Below are positions 24,869-33,709 of a stretch of 64,000 bases of DNA, one piece after another. The stretch spans positions 1 through 64,000 of the forward strand of contig JAZNAL010000013.1 of assembly GCA_045586505.1 (NCBI GenBank), written 5' to 3'. The notes beneath the pieces are model-generated. The model had not been told where the DNA came from and searched no databases. It saw only the letters and a list, made by a program, of their open reading frames with translations. The position numbers and the translations under genes were made by a program. Source of the DNA: Flemingiibacterium sp045586505. GTDB taxonomy: Bacteria > Bacillota > Clostridia > Oscillospirales > CAG-272. Every line of letters begins with the position of its first letter. Positions within the stretch are counted from its first letter, which is position 1.

Positions 24869-25539
24869 TATTTCTCGCAGTACATTTCGAGGTAAGCTTC
24901 CATGCGCTCGCGAACCTCGTCGTTAAGCGGGATCTCACCGTCGATCTCACGACCGTGCATATGGTCGATGATCTCGCGGACGGTTACGATGGGGTGAACC
25001 TTGATGCCGAACTCGGCGCCGATCTCCTTGATAGCGGTGGTGCCGGACTGACCGCGTTCCATTCTATCAACGGAGATGATCATGTGCTCAACCTTGACAT
25101 CTGCCGCCGCCTTGAGCTGAGGCAGGGTCTCGCGTACAGCGGTACCTGCGGTGATAACGTCCTCGATGATGACTACGCGATCTCCGTCCGAAAGCTTGGC
25201 GCCTACCATATTGCCGCCCTCGCCGTGATCCTTAGCTTCCTTGCGGTTGAAGCAGTAGGGCTTGTCGATGCCGTACTCGGTGAAGAGGGAGCAAGCGGTA
25301 ACGGTTGCAAGCGGAATACCCTTGTATGCGGGACCAAAGAGCACGTCGAACTCATCGCCAACGTTGTTCTTCAGGCATTCAGCGTAGTATTTGCCCAGCT
25401 TTGCCATCTGTGCACCGGTCTTGTAGTTGCCGGTGTTGACGAAGTAGGGGGACTTTCTGCCGCTCTTGGTGGTGAAGTCTCCGAAGCGAAGCACGCCGCT
25501 TCTTACCATAAATTCAATAAAATCTGTCTTGTAGCTCAT
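24868..25539 (-). CDS. pyrE: Orotate phosphoribosyltransferase
   Basis: 223 residues. It transfers ribose-5-phosphate from PRPP to orotate to form OMP in pyrimidine synthesis. The PRPP-binding loop is VVIIEDVITAGTAVRE; the catalytic loop has NRKEAKDHGEGG. It stands apart from other pyr genes. AAAGGAGA lies about six bases before the ATG. The leader is short and shows no PyrR-type attenuator. Confidence 0.95.
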   Translation of the reverse strand: MSYKTDFIEFMVRSGVLRFGDFTTKSGRKSPYFVNTGNYKTGAQMAKLGKYYAECLKNNVGDEFDVLFGPAYKGIPLATVTACSLFTEYGIDKPYCFNRKEAKDHGEGGNMVGAKLSDGDRVVIIEDVITAGTAVRETLPQLKAAADVKVEHMIISVDRMERGQSGTTAIKEIGAEFGIKVHPIVTVREIIDHMHGREIDGEIPLNDEVRERMEAYLEMYCEK

Positions 25540-25580
25540 TTTTATATCTCCTTTGGATTTTTATATGCGGTGTTTATAAT

Positions 25581-25609
25581 AGTATACCACTTTTTTTGGG
25601 TAAAGTAAA
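25581..25609 (-). promoter_or_regulatory. Promoter of pyrE
   Basis: Leftward TTTACT (25609-25604), 17 bases, TATACT (25586-25581). Confidence 0.75.
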
Positions 25610-25809
25610 GATGTATTTTCAGAATTTTATCCAGGGAAGGATGTTTTTTCACATCGGAGACTGCAATTTGCGAAAAATGTACTTACAGAACGCAGATTGG
25701 GTGATTTATAATTAAATCGAAGCAGAATAATTTACGTTTCTACTGTACAAACATCAAAAATTATGGTAAAATGATGGTATAAGCATATAGAAGGGATGTA
25801 TTTGTACAT

Positions 25810-26295
25810 ATGGCAGAGTTCAAGACCAATGTTTACCGTATCTTTGATAAGGAAAAACTCCCGTATACGCCGCATACCTATGCTCACGGTGACGGTGCCG
25901 TGGACGGTATGACAATATCCGCGCTTTTGGGGATTGCGCCGGAGCGCATATTCAAAACACTGGTCACGAAGGGCGCGGACAGAAACTATTACGTGTTCGA
26001 TGTACCCGTAAACCGCGAGCTTGATTTAAAAAAAGCAGCACGCGCTGTCGGCGTGAAAAGCGTCGAGATGATACCCGTCGCCGATATAAACAAGGTCACG
26101 GGATACGTTCGCGGCGGCTGTTCGCCGATCGGAATGAAGAAAAAGTACCGTACGGTGTTTGACGCTACAGCGCAAAACCTTGAAACCATGCTTGTAAGCG
26201 CCGGTAAGATAGGATGGCAGATCGAGGCAAAGCCCGCGGATTTGGCAAGGCTGTCAGATGCCGCGTTTGCGGACATTTTACTTGAGCTTGTGTGA
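25810..26295 (+). CDS. ybaK: YbaK/EbsC-type aminoacyl-tRNA deacylase
   Basis: 161 residues. It contains the YbaK fold, with the family's KTLVTKG lysine segment, YYVFDVPVNRELDLKKAA and GYVRGGCSPIGMKKKY, where G(x)CSPIG is diagnostic. Such proteins remove mischarged Cys from tRNA-Pro. No SD longer than AGAAGGGA is visible (about 15 bases upstream). TGTACA and TAAAAT 17 bases apart at 25744-25772 form a possible promoter. Confidence 0.9.
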   Translation: MAEFKTNVYRIFDKEKLPYTPHTYAHGDGAVDGMTISALLGIAPERIFKTLVTKGADRNYYVFDVPVNRELDLKKAARAVGVKSVEMIPVADINKVTGYVRGGCSPIGMKKKYRTVFDATAQNLETMLVSAGKIGWQIEAKPADLARLSDAAFADILLELV

Positions 26296-26317
26296 AATAA
26301 TACGAAGCACCTCCGAT

Positions 26318-26362
26318 AAAAGATGAACAGGGCCGTATTTTACGGACCTGTTCATCTTTTTT
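26318..26362 (+). terminator. Intrinsic terminator of ybaK
   Basis: AAAAGATGAACAGG pairs perfectly with CCTGTTCATCTTTT, followed by TT. Confidence 0.9.
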
Positions 26363-26396
26363 GTACTAACTTGCTAAATATTTTGCAGTTTAGTTG

Positions 26397-26425
26397 TTGA
26401 CAGAACGCTAAAAAAATCGTATAAT
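26397..26425 (+). promoter_or_regulatory. Promoter of the phosphoesterase-ahcY unit
   Basis: TTGACA (26397-26402), 17 bases, TATAAT (26420-26425): perfect hexamers. Confidence 0.85.
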
Positions 26426-26482
26426 AATTATATATATTAAAATTGGGCGAAGTGTTTGTTTTGCTCGGAAAGGCGGACAGCG

Positions 26483-27352
26483 ATGAAATTTGCGGTCATA
26501 TCGGATATCCATTCCAACTTTATGGCGCTGGAAAATGCGCTGTGCGTCATTGATGAAATGCGCCGCACGGGGCAGGGTGTCGACGGAATTATTTTTCTCG
26601 GCGACTATCTGACCGATTTCCCATATCCGCAGAACACGCTGCGCCTGCTTGACGAATGCGTCGCCGAATTTCCCTGCCACTTTGTACGCGGCAACCGTGA
26701 GGATTACCTTATCAGGCATCGTTATGCGCCGGGGGATGGTTGGAGCTATACCTCAAGCAGTGGGTCTTTGCTTTATACATACGAAAACATTACCTCTGCT
26801 GATCTTGATAGATTGGAGGCAATGCCGATCTGTCTTGATGTGCACCCCAAAAATTTGCCTGTCATAACCGCCTGCCACGGTTCACCAAAAAACAACAAGG
26901 AATGGATAATGAACCGCCCTCAGCTTATCGACAAGTATACAACCGAAATTGCGGGCGAGGTGCTGCTTTGTGGGCATACTCACCGCGGCGGCGTGGTCGA
27001 AGCTAACGGCAGACGGGTCATATTCTGCCCCAGCATCGGACTGCCGCAGGACAGAAACCACGGCTCGCGTATGCTGATCCTCGAATCCCGGCGCGGCGTA
27101 TGGCGCTACCGTTCGGTGACGGTGGGATATGATAAGCACAAGATGTTGGCGGAATTTCACCGCAGCGGACTTTACGAGAAAGCGGGCGTGTGGGCGAAAT
27201 GCATCATCAAATCCATGTTTGACGAGCACGATCACGCTGCAAGATGCGTGGCGCTTGCATGGCGTATCGCGGCAGCGGACGGTTTTGTGGGCGGACAAGT
27301 GCTTCCCGAAAAGTATTGGATAGCGGCAGCAACCGAGCTTTCGCTGATATAA
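26483..27352 (+). CDS. Calcineurin-like metallophosphoesterase
   Basis: 289 residues. Metal-binding motifs occur in order: DIHSN (D8, H10), LGDYLTD, GNRED, CHGSP and CGHTHRGG, as in calcineurin-like phosphoesterases of the YfcE type. A C-terminal extension of about 80 residues follows, with no motif I know. ATG 26483 is chosen because GGAAAGGCGG lies about eight bases upstream; an in-frame start at 26456 is preceded by no SD. ahcY follows 29 bases later, so they may be co-transcribed. Substrate unknown. Confidence 0.85.
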   Translation: MKFAVISDIHSNFMALENALCVIDEMRRTGQGVDGIIFLGDYLTDFPYPQNTLRLLDECVAEFPCHFVRGNREDYLIRHRYAPGDGWSYTSSSGSLLYTYENITSADLDRLEAMPICLDVHPKNLPVITACHGSPKNNKEWIMNRPQLIDKYTTEIAGEVLLCGHTHRGGVVEANGRRVIFCPSIGLPQDRNHGSRMLILESRRGVWRYRSVTVGYDKHKMLAEFHRSGLYEKAGVWAKCIIKSMFDEHDHAARCVALAWRIAAADGFVGGQVLPEKYWIAAATELSLI

Positions 27353-27381
27353 ATAATATTCTAAACCTAAGGAGATAAAAA

Positions 27382-28623
27382 ATGAGCAGTATCAAAGATA
27401 TTTCACTTGCTAAAAGCGGACACGACAAAATAAATTGGGTAAAGAGCTATATGCCTGTACTTAATCTTATCAACGAGGAATTTACCCGTACCAAGCCTTT
27501 CGCGGGCAAAAAGATATCTATGTCCATCCACCTCGAGGCAAAGACCGCGTATCTTGCGATCACTCTTGCGGCAGGTGGTGCAGAGGTATACGTTACCGGA
27601 TGCAACCCGCTATCCACTCAGGACGACGTTGCGGCGGCGCTGGTGGATCTCGGATTCGAGGTCAACGCATGGCGCGGTGTTACCGATGCCGAGTATGAGG
27701 AGCATCTCAAAAAGACGCTCTCTCTGTGCCCCGATGTCATGATCGATGACGGCGGCGACCTTACCCATCTTCTCCACGGCGAGTGCCGTGAATACGGCAA
27801 GAATCTCATCGGCGGCTGTGAGGAGACCACCACGGGTATCCACAGACTGTTCGCGCGCCAGGCGGCAGGGCTGCTTGACTATACCATGATCGACGTAAAC
27901 GACGCGGACTGCAAGCATCTGTTTGATAACCGCTATGGTACCGGTCAGTCCACCCTGGACGGTATCATGAACAGCACCAACCTCATCATCGCAGGCAAGA
28001 CGGTTGTTGTATCCGGCTATGGCTGGTGCGGCAAGGGCGTGGCGATGCGTGCAAAGGGCATGGGCGCAAATGTTATCGTAACCGAGATCGATCCCGTAAA
28101 GGGCATCGAAGCGGTTATGGACGGCTTCCGTGTAATGACCATGGATGAAGCGTGCGCGCTGGGCGATCTGTTTATCACGGTTACCGGCTGTAAGGACGTT
28201 ATTCGTGCCGAGCATTTTGAAAAGATGAAGGACGGCGTACTGCTTGCAAACAGCGGTCACTTCGATGTTGAGATCGACAAGGTGGCACTTTCAAAGATAG
28301 CAAAGCGTCAGTGGGAGCGCAAGCCCAATATCATGGGCTACGAGATGCCCGACGGACGCATCCTCAATCTGCTTGCAGAGGGCAGACTTGTAAATCTCGC
28401 CGCAGGCAACGGACATCCCGCCGAGATCATGGATATGAGCTTTGCTATTCAGGCTAAGAGCCTTGAATATCTTGTCAAGCATCAAGGTGAGCTTGATAAG
28501 AAGGTTTACCAGGTGCCGCGTGAGATTGACAATGAGGTGGCAACGCTCAAGCTTCAGGCGCTGGGCGCATCTCTTGAAGTGCTCAGCGAGGAGCAGAAGG
28601 AATACCTTGCCAAGGTTGACTGA
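27382..28623 (+). CDS. ahcY: S-adenosylhomocysteinase
   Basis: 413 residues. It hydrolyses S-adenosylhomocysteine to homocysteine and adenosine, recycling the product of methyltransferases. Substrate-domain signatures include SIHLEAKTAYLAITL and IGGCEETTTGIHRL; the Rossmann NAD motif is VVVSGYGWCGKG, and NSGHFDVEID is family-typical. The enzyme is cytosolic and NAD-containing. It lacks the insert of eukaryotic forms. AAGGAGAT lies six bases before the ATG. A strong terminator follows. Confidence 0.95.
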   Translation: MSSIKDISLAKSGHDKINWVKSYMPVLNLINEEFTRTKPFAGKKISMSIHLEAKTAYLAITLAAGGAEVYVTGCNPLSTQDDVAAALVDLGFEVNAWRGVTDAEYEEHLKKTLSLCPDVMIDDGGDLTHLLHGECREYGKNLIGGCEETTTGIHRLFARQAAGLLDYTMIDVNDADCKHLFDNRYGTGQSTLDGIMNSTNLIIAGKTVVVSGYGWCGKGVAMRAKGMGANVIVTEIDPVKGIEAVMDGFRVMTMDEACALGDLFITVTGCKDVIRAEHFEKMKDGVLLANSGHFDVEIDKVALSKIAKRQWERKPNIMGYEMPDGRILNLLAEGRLVNLAAGNGHPAEIMDMSFAIQAKSLEYLVKHQGELDKKVYQVPREIDNEVATLKLQALGASLEVLSEEQKEYLAKVD

Positions 28624-28639
28624 TAGTGCCCGAATATAC

Positions 28640-28671
28640 ATCGTCGGAGCGTGTGCGCTCCGACGATTTTA
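28640..28671 (+). terminator. Intrinsic terminator of ahcY
   Basis: ATCGTCGGAGCG pairs with CGCTCCGACGAT, followed by TTT. Confidence 0.85.
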
Positions 28672-28702
28672 TTAGTAAAGTGTAAAACTTTTGGGATAAT
28701 GC

Positions 28703-28731
28703 TTGTCAAGCGGCGAATTATGATTTATAAT
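28703..28731 (+). promoter_or_regulatory. Promoter of the sortase operon
   Basis: TTGTCA (28703-28708), 17 bases, TATAAT (28726-28731). It predicts a start near 28738, which supports the TTG start codon at 28762. Confidence 0.75.
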
Positions 28732-28761
28732 AGAGTATATAATATTTTCGGGGGTGCTTCT

Positions 28762-29982
28762 TTGAGTAAAAAAGCTTCTCAAAAAAATAAGATGACGCCG
28801 CACAGTAAGTCGGAGCCCGTCAATGAGGCGGCAATGGAATCTGTAGTGAGCGGCGGTGCGGAAGAAAATATTGCAGATAATGAAACTGCATCAGATATAG
28901 CAGTAGAAGATAATAACGTCAAATCCGAGCCTGCGGAGGCGGAGGATACAGGCGAAAGCGTGGAATCAGCCGCAGAAAACACCGATACAACGGCAGCGCT
29001 TGATGAGGAATGTGGTGATGCCGAGGCGGCAGGCAAGGATGTGTTTCTTAATTCGCTCGAAACGCTGAGTGCCGATGAGCTGGCACCGCCGCCGGCTGAA
29101 AAGCATTCGGGGCGGGACAATGTACGCGGGATTATAAGATATATTGCCATGTTTGTATGTGCGATCGTGTTTTTGACGAGCGCATGGTCGCTTGTGCGGG
29201 TGATGCTTGATTATAAGCGCGGAGACGATATTTACGGGGGTATTGCCAATAATATTTTTGATGCGGACATCGTTGTCCACGCGGTTTCGCCGTCAAACAA
29301 GCTCCCGCAGTCGCCGGTGATGCTTGACTATTATACGGCGCTGTCCTCGGATGTGACCGATACGGTGATTCCAGGGACTACCGAGCACAATATCAAATTC
29401 GAGCAGATAAAGGCAAATCTTAACTATTTAAAATCGGTCAACCCCGATGTCATCGGTTACATTTACATTGAAGATACCAAAATCAGCTTCCCTATTGTAC
29501 AGGGCGAGGATAACGATTATTACCTTGACCGCGCCTGGAACGGCGACTATCTGGTGGTAGGCTCCATATTCGCGGACTGCTACGTGGATGAAAAAATCGA
29601 TAATAATCGCAATACGGTGCTGTACGGGCACAATATGTTGGACGGCAATATGTTCAACAATGTAATGCTGTTTTTTGATAAGGAAGTGTTCGACAATAAG
29701 GTTATCGAGGTATATACCTTTGACGGTATTTACACCTTCAAGCCGTTTTCGGTGTTTGAAACGCTTGCCACATATCAGTATTTCCGCACACATTTTACCT
29801 CCGATGAGGATTTTCTCTCATTCTGCGAGGAGATGAAGACAAAGTCCGAGGTGGAGAGCGATGTCACCTTTACTGCCGAGGACAGAATTTTAACGCTTTC
29901 TACCTGCGTAGAAACGGGACATCCGCTTTACGGAATCGGACGCTACGCGCTTCATGCAAAGCTTGTGAGTATAGAAAAATGA
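28762..29982 (+). CDS. Class B sortase with long acidic N-terminal tail
   Basis: 406 residues. TTG 28762 is chosen because the predicted transcript starts near 28738 and GGGGGTG lies six bases upstream. A cytoplasmic tail of about 125 residues rich in Glu and Ala precedes one membrane segment (YIAMFVCAIVFLTSAWSLV). The sortase domain carries the catalytic His in LYGHNM, Cys in LTLSTC and Arg in IGRYALH, as in class B enzymes that attach proteins to the cell wall or pili. No sorting-motif substrate is seen nearby. The stop overlaps the next ATG as ATGA. Confidence 0.88.
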   Translation: MSKKASQKNKMTPHSKSEPVNEAAMESVVSGGAEENIADNETASDIAVEDNNVKSEPAEAEDTGESVESAAENTDTTAALDEECGDAEAAGKDVFLNSLETLSADELAPPPAEKHSGRDNVRGIIRYIAMFVCAIVFLTSAWSLVRVMLDYKRGDDIYGGIANNIFDADIVVHAVSPSNKLPQSPVMLDYYTALSSDVTDTVIPGTTEHNIKFEQIKANLNYLKSVNPDVIGYIYIEDTKISFPIVQGEDNDYYLDRAWNGDYLVVGSIFADCYVDEKIDNNRNTVLYGHNMLDGNMFNNVMLFFDKEVFDNKVIEVYTFDGIYTFKPFSVFETLATYQYFRTHFTSDEDFLSFCEEMKTKSEVESDVTFTAEDRILTLSTCVETGHPLYGIGRYALHAKLVSIEK

Positions 29983-30773
29983 GTGATATCTTATCCTGCC
30001 CCTTCTGCGCCTCACCGCTTTGGCGGGAGGGCGGCAGTCTTTACTGCGCGGCACATCGCCACTGCTTCGACATTGCCAAAAGCGGATATGTAACCCTGAC
30101 CCGTGCCGCCGGCACATCGGGTGATGACCGCGAAATGGTGCGTGCACGCACCGCATTTCTGGATAAAGGCTATTATCATCCCTTTGCAGAGGCGATAGCC
30201 GAAACTGCGGCGGATGCCAAGGTGGTTATCGACGCGGGATGCGGCGAGGGGTATTACTCAAATGTGATCGCGTCGCGCGGTGCCGAGGTTTACGGCTTTG
30301 ATCTGTCCAAATATGCAGTCGATAAGGCGGCTAAGCGTGCCAAAGCGGCGGGAAACGGAGCGTTTTTCGGTGCGGCGAGTGTATTTGAGCTGCCGATTGC
30401 CGATAATTGTGCCGATGCGGTGGTGAGCTTATTCGCTCCCATTGCCGAGGAGGAGTTTGCCCGTGTGCTGAAGTCGGGCGGATTGCTTATCGTCGGCGCG
30501 GCGGGCAGACGGCATCTTTTGGAGCTGAAACGTGCGATCTACGACGATATATACGAAAATGAGGGCAGGCGTGATCTTCCGGCCGGATTTGCGGAGGTGT
30601 CGCACAAAAACCTGACCTATACCTTCGACTGTGACGGCGCGGACCTTCGCAGTCTGTTCCTTATGACGCCGTATGCGTTCAAGACCTCAAAATCCGATGC
30701 GGCGAAGCTGGATTTGTATCCGCATCTTGAGATCACCGCGGATTTTGATATATTTGTGTATAATAAGAAATAA
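29979..30773 (+). CDS. rlmA: RlmA-type 23S rRNA guanine-N1 methyltransferase
   Basis: 264 residues. An N-terminal zinc site (C7, C10, C23 with a nearby His) precedes HCFDIAKSGYVTL, which is typical of RlmA proteins that methylate G745/G748 of 23S rRNA. The SAM motif is VIDAGCGEGYYS, followed by GFDLSK. It overlaps the sortase stop by four bases and ends as TAATG with an ATG of the next frame, so the three genes form an operon; a functional tie with sortase is not evident. Confidence 0.88.
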   Translation: MSDILSCPFCASPLWREGGSLYCAAHRHCFDIAKSGYVTLTRAAGTSGDDREMVRARTAFLDKGYYHPFAEAIAETAADAKVVIDAGCGEGYYSNVIASRGAEVYGFDLSKYAVDKAAKRAKAAGNGAFFGAASVFELPIADNCADAVVSLFAPIAEEEFARVLKSGGLLIVGAAGRRHLLELKRAIYDDIYENEGRRDLPAGFAEVSHKNLTYTFDCDGADLRSLFLMTPYAFKTSKSDAAKLDLYPHLEITADFDIFVYNKK

Positions 30774-30787
30774 TGAACGGAGCCATC

Positions 30788-31492
30788 ATGAAAATTTCGC
30801 TTTGCATACCGATTTACAATGAGAAAATCATCATAAACGATACGCTAAAAACCGTATCCGACTACATGGAAGCAAATTTTGACGATTATGAGGTGATTTT
30901 TTCGGATGACGGAAGCACAGACGGATGCCGTGCGGCGGTGGACGCGTTCCCCAATAAGCGCATACGCTCCGTCGGATATAAAAAGAATCGCGGCAAGGGT
31001 GCGGCGATACGCAACGCGGTTCTTAATGCGGTCGGCGATGTTATCATTTTCACCGATTGCGATCTTGCATATGGGCTTGATGTGGTAAAATCGTCGGTGG
31101 AGCTGCTTTTGGCTGATCCCGACACGGATGCGGTAATCGGTTCGCGGAACCTGACGGACGACGGTTACGGGGGGTATACCCTTATGCGAAAGCTGGCGTC
31201 CAAGGCGTATATCAAATGCCTTACCAGGGCGGCGGGGTTTAAGCTAACGGATTCGCAGTGCGGCTTCAAGGGCTTTCGCCGCGAGACGGCTCACGCGGTG
31301 TTCAGCACCTGCGAGGTTGACGGCTTTGCCTTCGATTTTGAGGTGCTTATCAAAGCGAATGCACTTGGTGCCAAGGTAGTGGAGATGCCTGTCAAGATCG
31401 TTAATCACCGCGACAGCAAGGTACACGTTTTAAGGGACAGCATAAAAATGCTCCGTGATGTCCGCATAATCAGAAAGAAGAACAGTAAATGA
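30788..31492 (+). CDS. Family 2 glycosyltransferase (polyprenyl-phosphate sugar transferase-like)
   Basis: About 234 residues. GT2 features: ISLCIPIYNE at the start, SDDGSTDG for the nucleotide, FTDCDLAYG as the DxD-like metal motif and DSQCGFKGFRRE, which resembles dolichyl-phosphate glucose/mannose synthases. No C-terminal membrane segments are present. ATG 30788 is preferred since GGAG lies five bases before it; the earlier ATG 30773 overlaps the rlmA stop (TAATG) and is possible. It probably builds a lipid-linked sugar donor for the envelope. Confidence 0.87.
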   Translation: MKISLCIPIYNEKIIINDTLKTVSDYMEANFDDYEVIFSDDGSTDGCRAAVDAFPNKRIRSVGYKKNRGKGAAIRNAVLNAVGDVIIFTDCDLAYGLDVVKSSVELLLADPDTDAVIGSRNLTDDGYGGYTLMRKLASKAYIKCLTRAAGFKLTDSQCGFKGFRRETAHAVFSTCEVDGFAFDFEVLIKANALGAKVVEMPVKIVNHRDSKVHVLRDSIKMLRDVRIIRKKNSK

Positions 31493-31581
31493 CGATGACT
31501 GCGAAAAAATGCTTTAATCCCGCGGCATGGTGATTTGCGGCGTTGTCACAACGACTTTACAATAATTTCATAAAATATTCT

Positions 31582-31609
31582 TTGAATATTTTTACAAGTA
31601 TGATATAAT
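31582..31609 (+). promoter_or_regulatory. Promoter of the small Cys-rich membrane protein
   Basis: TTGAAT (31582-31587), 16 bases, TATAAT (31604-31609). The start codon lies about 40 bases later. Confidence 0.65.
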
Positions 31610-31652
31610 GAAAGCATGAAATACTATTCTTTGAAAAGGAAGGTACGATATA

Positions 31653-31976
31653 ATGAGAAAGCACAATAAAAATTCGGGTATCAGCCCGCTTAAGCTGGCG
31701 CTGATCATTACCGGCTCCATCGTGGCTGCGGCAGGCATCATATTTGTTGTTGTCAAGCTCTTGAAAAAAGCAGATGAGAAGAGGGCTCTTGCGGCGTGTG
31801 ACTGCGGCTGCTGTGACTGTTGTGACGATGGTTGGGAATTTGATGAGGATATGATGGGCGAGCTCCGGTTTGATGAGGACGAGGAGTGCTGTGATGGCGC
31901 ATGCGTGTCCGATGAGATCTCCGCCGCTGTTGACGAGGCTATTGAAGCGATCGAAGCAGTTTCCGAGGAAGAATAA
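31653..31976 (+). CDS. Small membrane protein with Cys cluster and acidic tail
   Basis: 107 residues. A basic N-terminus is followed by one membrane helix (about 13-36, LALIITGSIVAAAGIIFVVV) and a KKADEKRA stop-transfer segment. Next comes CDCGCCDCCDDG (about 49-60), with a further CC and C nearby, and a strongly acidic C-terminus. The cysteine block suggests metal or disulfide binding. I know no family name. GAAAAGGAAGG lies about ten bases before the ATG. It has its own promoter and terminator and is convergent with another small membrane protein. Confidence 0.7.
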   Translation: MRKHNKNSGISPLKLALIITGSIVAAAGIIFVVVKLLKKADEKRALAACDCGCCDCCDDGWEFDEDMMGELRFDEDEECCDGACVSDEISAAVDEAIEAIEAVSEEE

Positions 31977-31984
31977 GAATAGAT

Positions 31985-32020
31985 ATACCGCGGAGTTTTC
32001 GGACTCCGCGGTATCTTTTT
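31985..32020 (+). terminator. Intrinsic terminator
   Basis: ATACCGCGGAGT pairs with ACTCCGCGGTAT, followed by CTTTTTT. Confidence 0.9.
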
Positions 32021-32030
32021 TGTATACAAC

Positions 32031-32067
32031 AAAACTGACACCATTTGAAAAGTGATGTCAGTTTTTT
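32031..32067. terminator. Second, bidirectional terminator
   Basis: AAAACTGACA pairs with TGTCAGTTTT; T-runs flank it in both directions, so it can also end the leftward transcript. Confidence 0.8.
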
Positions 32068-32145
32068 GCTTAATTTTCTACCTTAACGTGCTCTTTGTTG
32101 TGTCCGCATAAATAGGGGCAGCTCGCTGATCCGGGGCTTTGTTAT

Positions 32146-32448
32146 TTACACAAGCCCTTCAAAAAGCGCCGAATCGCTTTTGTCCCAAGGAAATTCGCGA
32201 TCACACGCAGTCTCTTGTTCGTCGGAGCAACAGACATCGCGTGCGGTGATGATCTTGCGGCGCTTGGGTTCATCCTTGGAATCGAGGTAAAGCAGCACCG
32301 CGCCGGTTATACCGCCGACTGCGGCGATAGCGAGGATCACACCCGCAACATTCTTTTTCTTGCGGCAGAGGGCAATAAACAGCCCGATGAAAGAGAACGA
32401 CTGGATTATGAGCGTGATGCCAACGTAAAATTTGGTCTTTTTAAGCAT
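32146..32448 (-). CDS. Small two-helix membrane protein
   Basis: 100 residues. Two hydrophobic segments (about 8-27 and 34-55) are separated by a basic RKKKN loop, which makes a hairpin with a cytosolic turn or the reverse. A charged tail with three cysteines follows (DVCCSDEQETACDREFPW). Family unknown. AGGAGGT lies about four bases before the ATG. It lies 26 bases before prfB's end on the same strand, but prfB is upstream, so it may be the last gene of the prfB transcript. Confidence 0.65.
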   Translation of the reverse strand: MLKKTKFYVGITLIIQSFSFIGLFIALCRKKKNVAGVILAIAAVGGITGAVLLYLDSKDEPKRRKIITARDVCCSDEQETACDREFPWDKSDSALFEGLV

Positions 32449-32474
32449 GGTAACCTCCTTGTAGAAGTTGGTGC

Positions 32475-33584
32475 TTATTTGTTTGCGTTCTGCTTTAAGT
32501 ATGCGTTGATGAAACCGTCGATCTCGCCGTCCATGACTGCTGTGATGTTACCATCCTCCCAGCCGGTACGGTTGTCCTTGGCGAGAGTGTAGGGCATGAA
32601 TACATAAGAGCGGATTTGACTGCCCCACTCGATGTTGTTCTTGACGCCCTTGATGTCATCGATACGGGCAAGGTTTTCGCGCTCCTTGATCTCCATTAAT
32701 TTGGATTTCAGCATTTTCAGCGCAGTTTCCTTGTTCTGGAGCTGACTGCGCTCGGTCTGACATCCTACCACGATGCCGGTAGGCAGGTGGGTGATACGGA
32801 TCGCAGAGTCGGTCTTGTTGATGTGCTGTCCGCCCGCACCGGATGAACGGTGTGCGGTGATCTCAATATCCTCGTCGCGGATCTCGATCTTACCGTCATC
32901 CTCAAATTCGGGCATTACGTCAACCGATGCAAAGGAGGTCTGACGGCGACCCGATGCATCGAAGGGAGAGATGCGTACAAGACGGTGTACGCCCGCTTCA
33001 CTCTTTAAATAGCCGTAAGCGTTGACACCCTCTACCATGATGGTGGCACTCTTGATACCCGCTTCTTCACCGTCCAGCCAGTCGAGGAGCTTTACGTTGA
33101 AGCCGTGGCGCTCACCCCAACGGGTGTACATACGGTAAAGCATAAGTGCCCAGTCCTGAGCCTCGGTGCCGCCTGCACCGGGATGAAAGGATACAATAGC
33201 GTTATTGCGGTCGTATTCGCCCGACAGCAGCACCTCGATACGCTGACGTTCTTCCTCCTTAATAACCTCAGCCATCTCACCTTCAACCTCGGCAACGACA
33301 GACTCATCGTTTTCCTCAATGCCCATCTCGGCGAGAGTGATGGCATCCTCAAGGCGGTTTTTAAGTGCCTCGAAGGCTTCGATCTTGTCCTTTTTCTGCT
33401 TGATCTGCTGGAGCAACTTGCTGGAGTTTTCCGCATCGTTCCAGAAGTCCGCCTCCATGGTCTTAGCCTCATCGGCGGCAACCTCAGCAATGAGCTGCTC
33501 AATGCGCAGTGCCGATGCTAACTCATCTATATCGGCACGCATATTCTGGAGCTTATATTTTGCTTCCTCAAGTTGAATAATCAA
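32475..33584 (-). CDS. prfB: Peptide chain release factor 2
   Basis: 369 residues. It recognises UAA and UGA stop codons, as shown by SPF at 206-208, and hydrolyses peptidyl-tRNA with GGQ at 251-253. The start is TTG 33584, with AGGAGGA seven bases upstream. The reading frame is continuous: aligned to E. coli RF2, the position of the programmed +1 shift (after LRGYL) is LASALRIEQ here, without an in-frame UGA. The usual autoregulation is therefore absent. It has its own promoter. Confidence 0.95.
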   Translation of the reverse strand: MIIQLEEAKYKLQNMRADIDELASALRIEQLIAEVAADEAKTMEADFWNDAENSSKLLQQIKQKKDKIEAFEALKNRLEDAITLAEMGIEENDESVVAEVEGEMAEVIKEEERQRIEVLLSGEYDRNNAIVSFHPGAGGTEAQDWALMLYRMYTRWGERHGFNVKLLDWLDGEEAGIKSATIMVEGVNAYGYLKSEAGVHRLVRISPFDASGRRQTSFASVDVMPEFEDDGKIEIRDEDIEITAHRSSGAGGQHINKTDSAIRITHLPTGIVVGCQTERSQLQNKETALKMLKSKLMEIKERENLARIDDIKGVKNNIEWGSQIRSYVFMPYTLAKDNRTGWEDGNITAVMDGEIDGFINAYLKQNANK

Positions 33585-33634
33585 AGTGGTTCCTCCTAAT
33601 TGACCGCACGCGGTCTTTACTGCTTAATATAATT

Positions 33635-33664
33635 ATTATACCATAAACGGGTATGCTTTTTCAA
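33635..33664 (-). promoter_or_regulatory. Promoter of prfB
   Basis: Leftward TTGAAA (33664-33659), 18 bases, TATAAT (33640-33635). A GACCGC/GCGGTC hairpin lies in the leader at 33602-33615. Confidence 0.7.
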
Positions 33665-33709
33665 GTAGATAGAGAATTTTACATTTTATTTATGTTTTAT
33701 TAATGTCCG

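Noticed and set aside
28762..29982. A sortase substrate or pilin gene next to the sortase.
   Set aside because: Neighbouring proteins (AhcY, RlmA, GT2) carry no signal peptide or LPxTG/NPQTN-type sorting signal.
33500..33584. Programmed frameshift in prfB.
   Set aside because: The frame is open from TTG 33584 through the GGQ motif with no internal UGA at the expected site.
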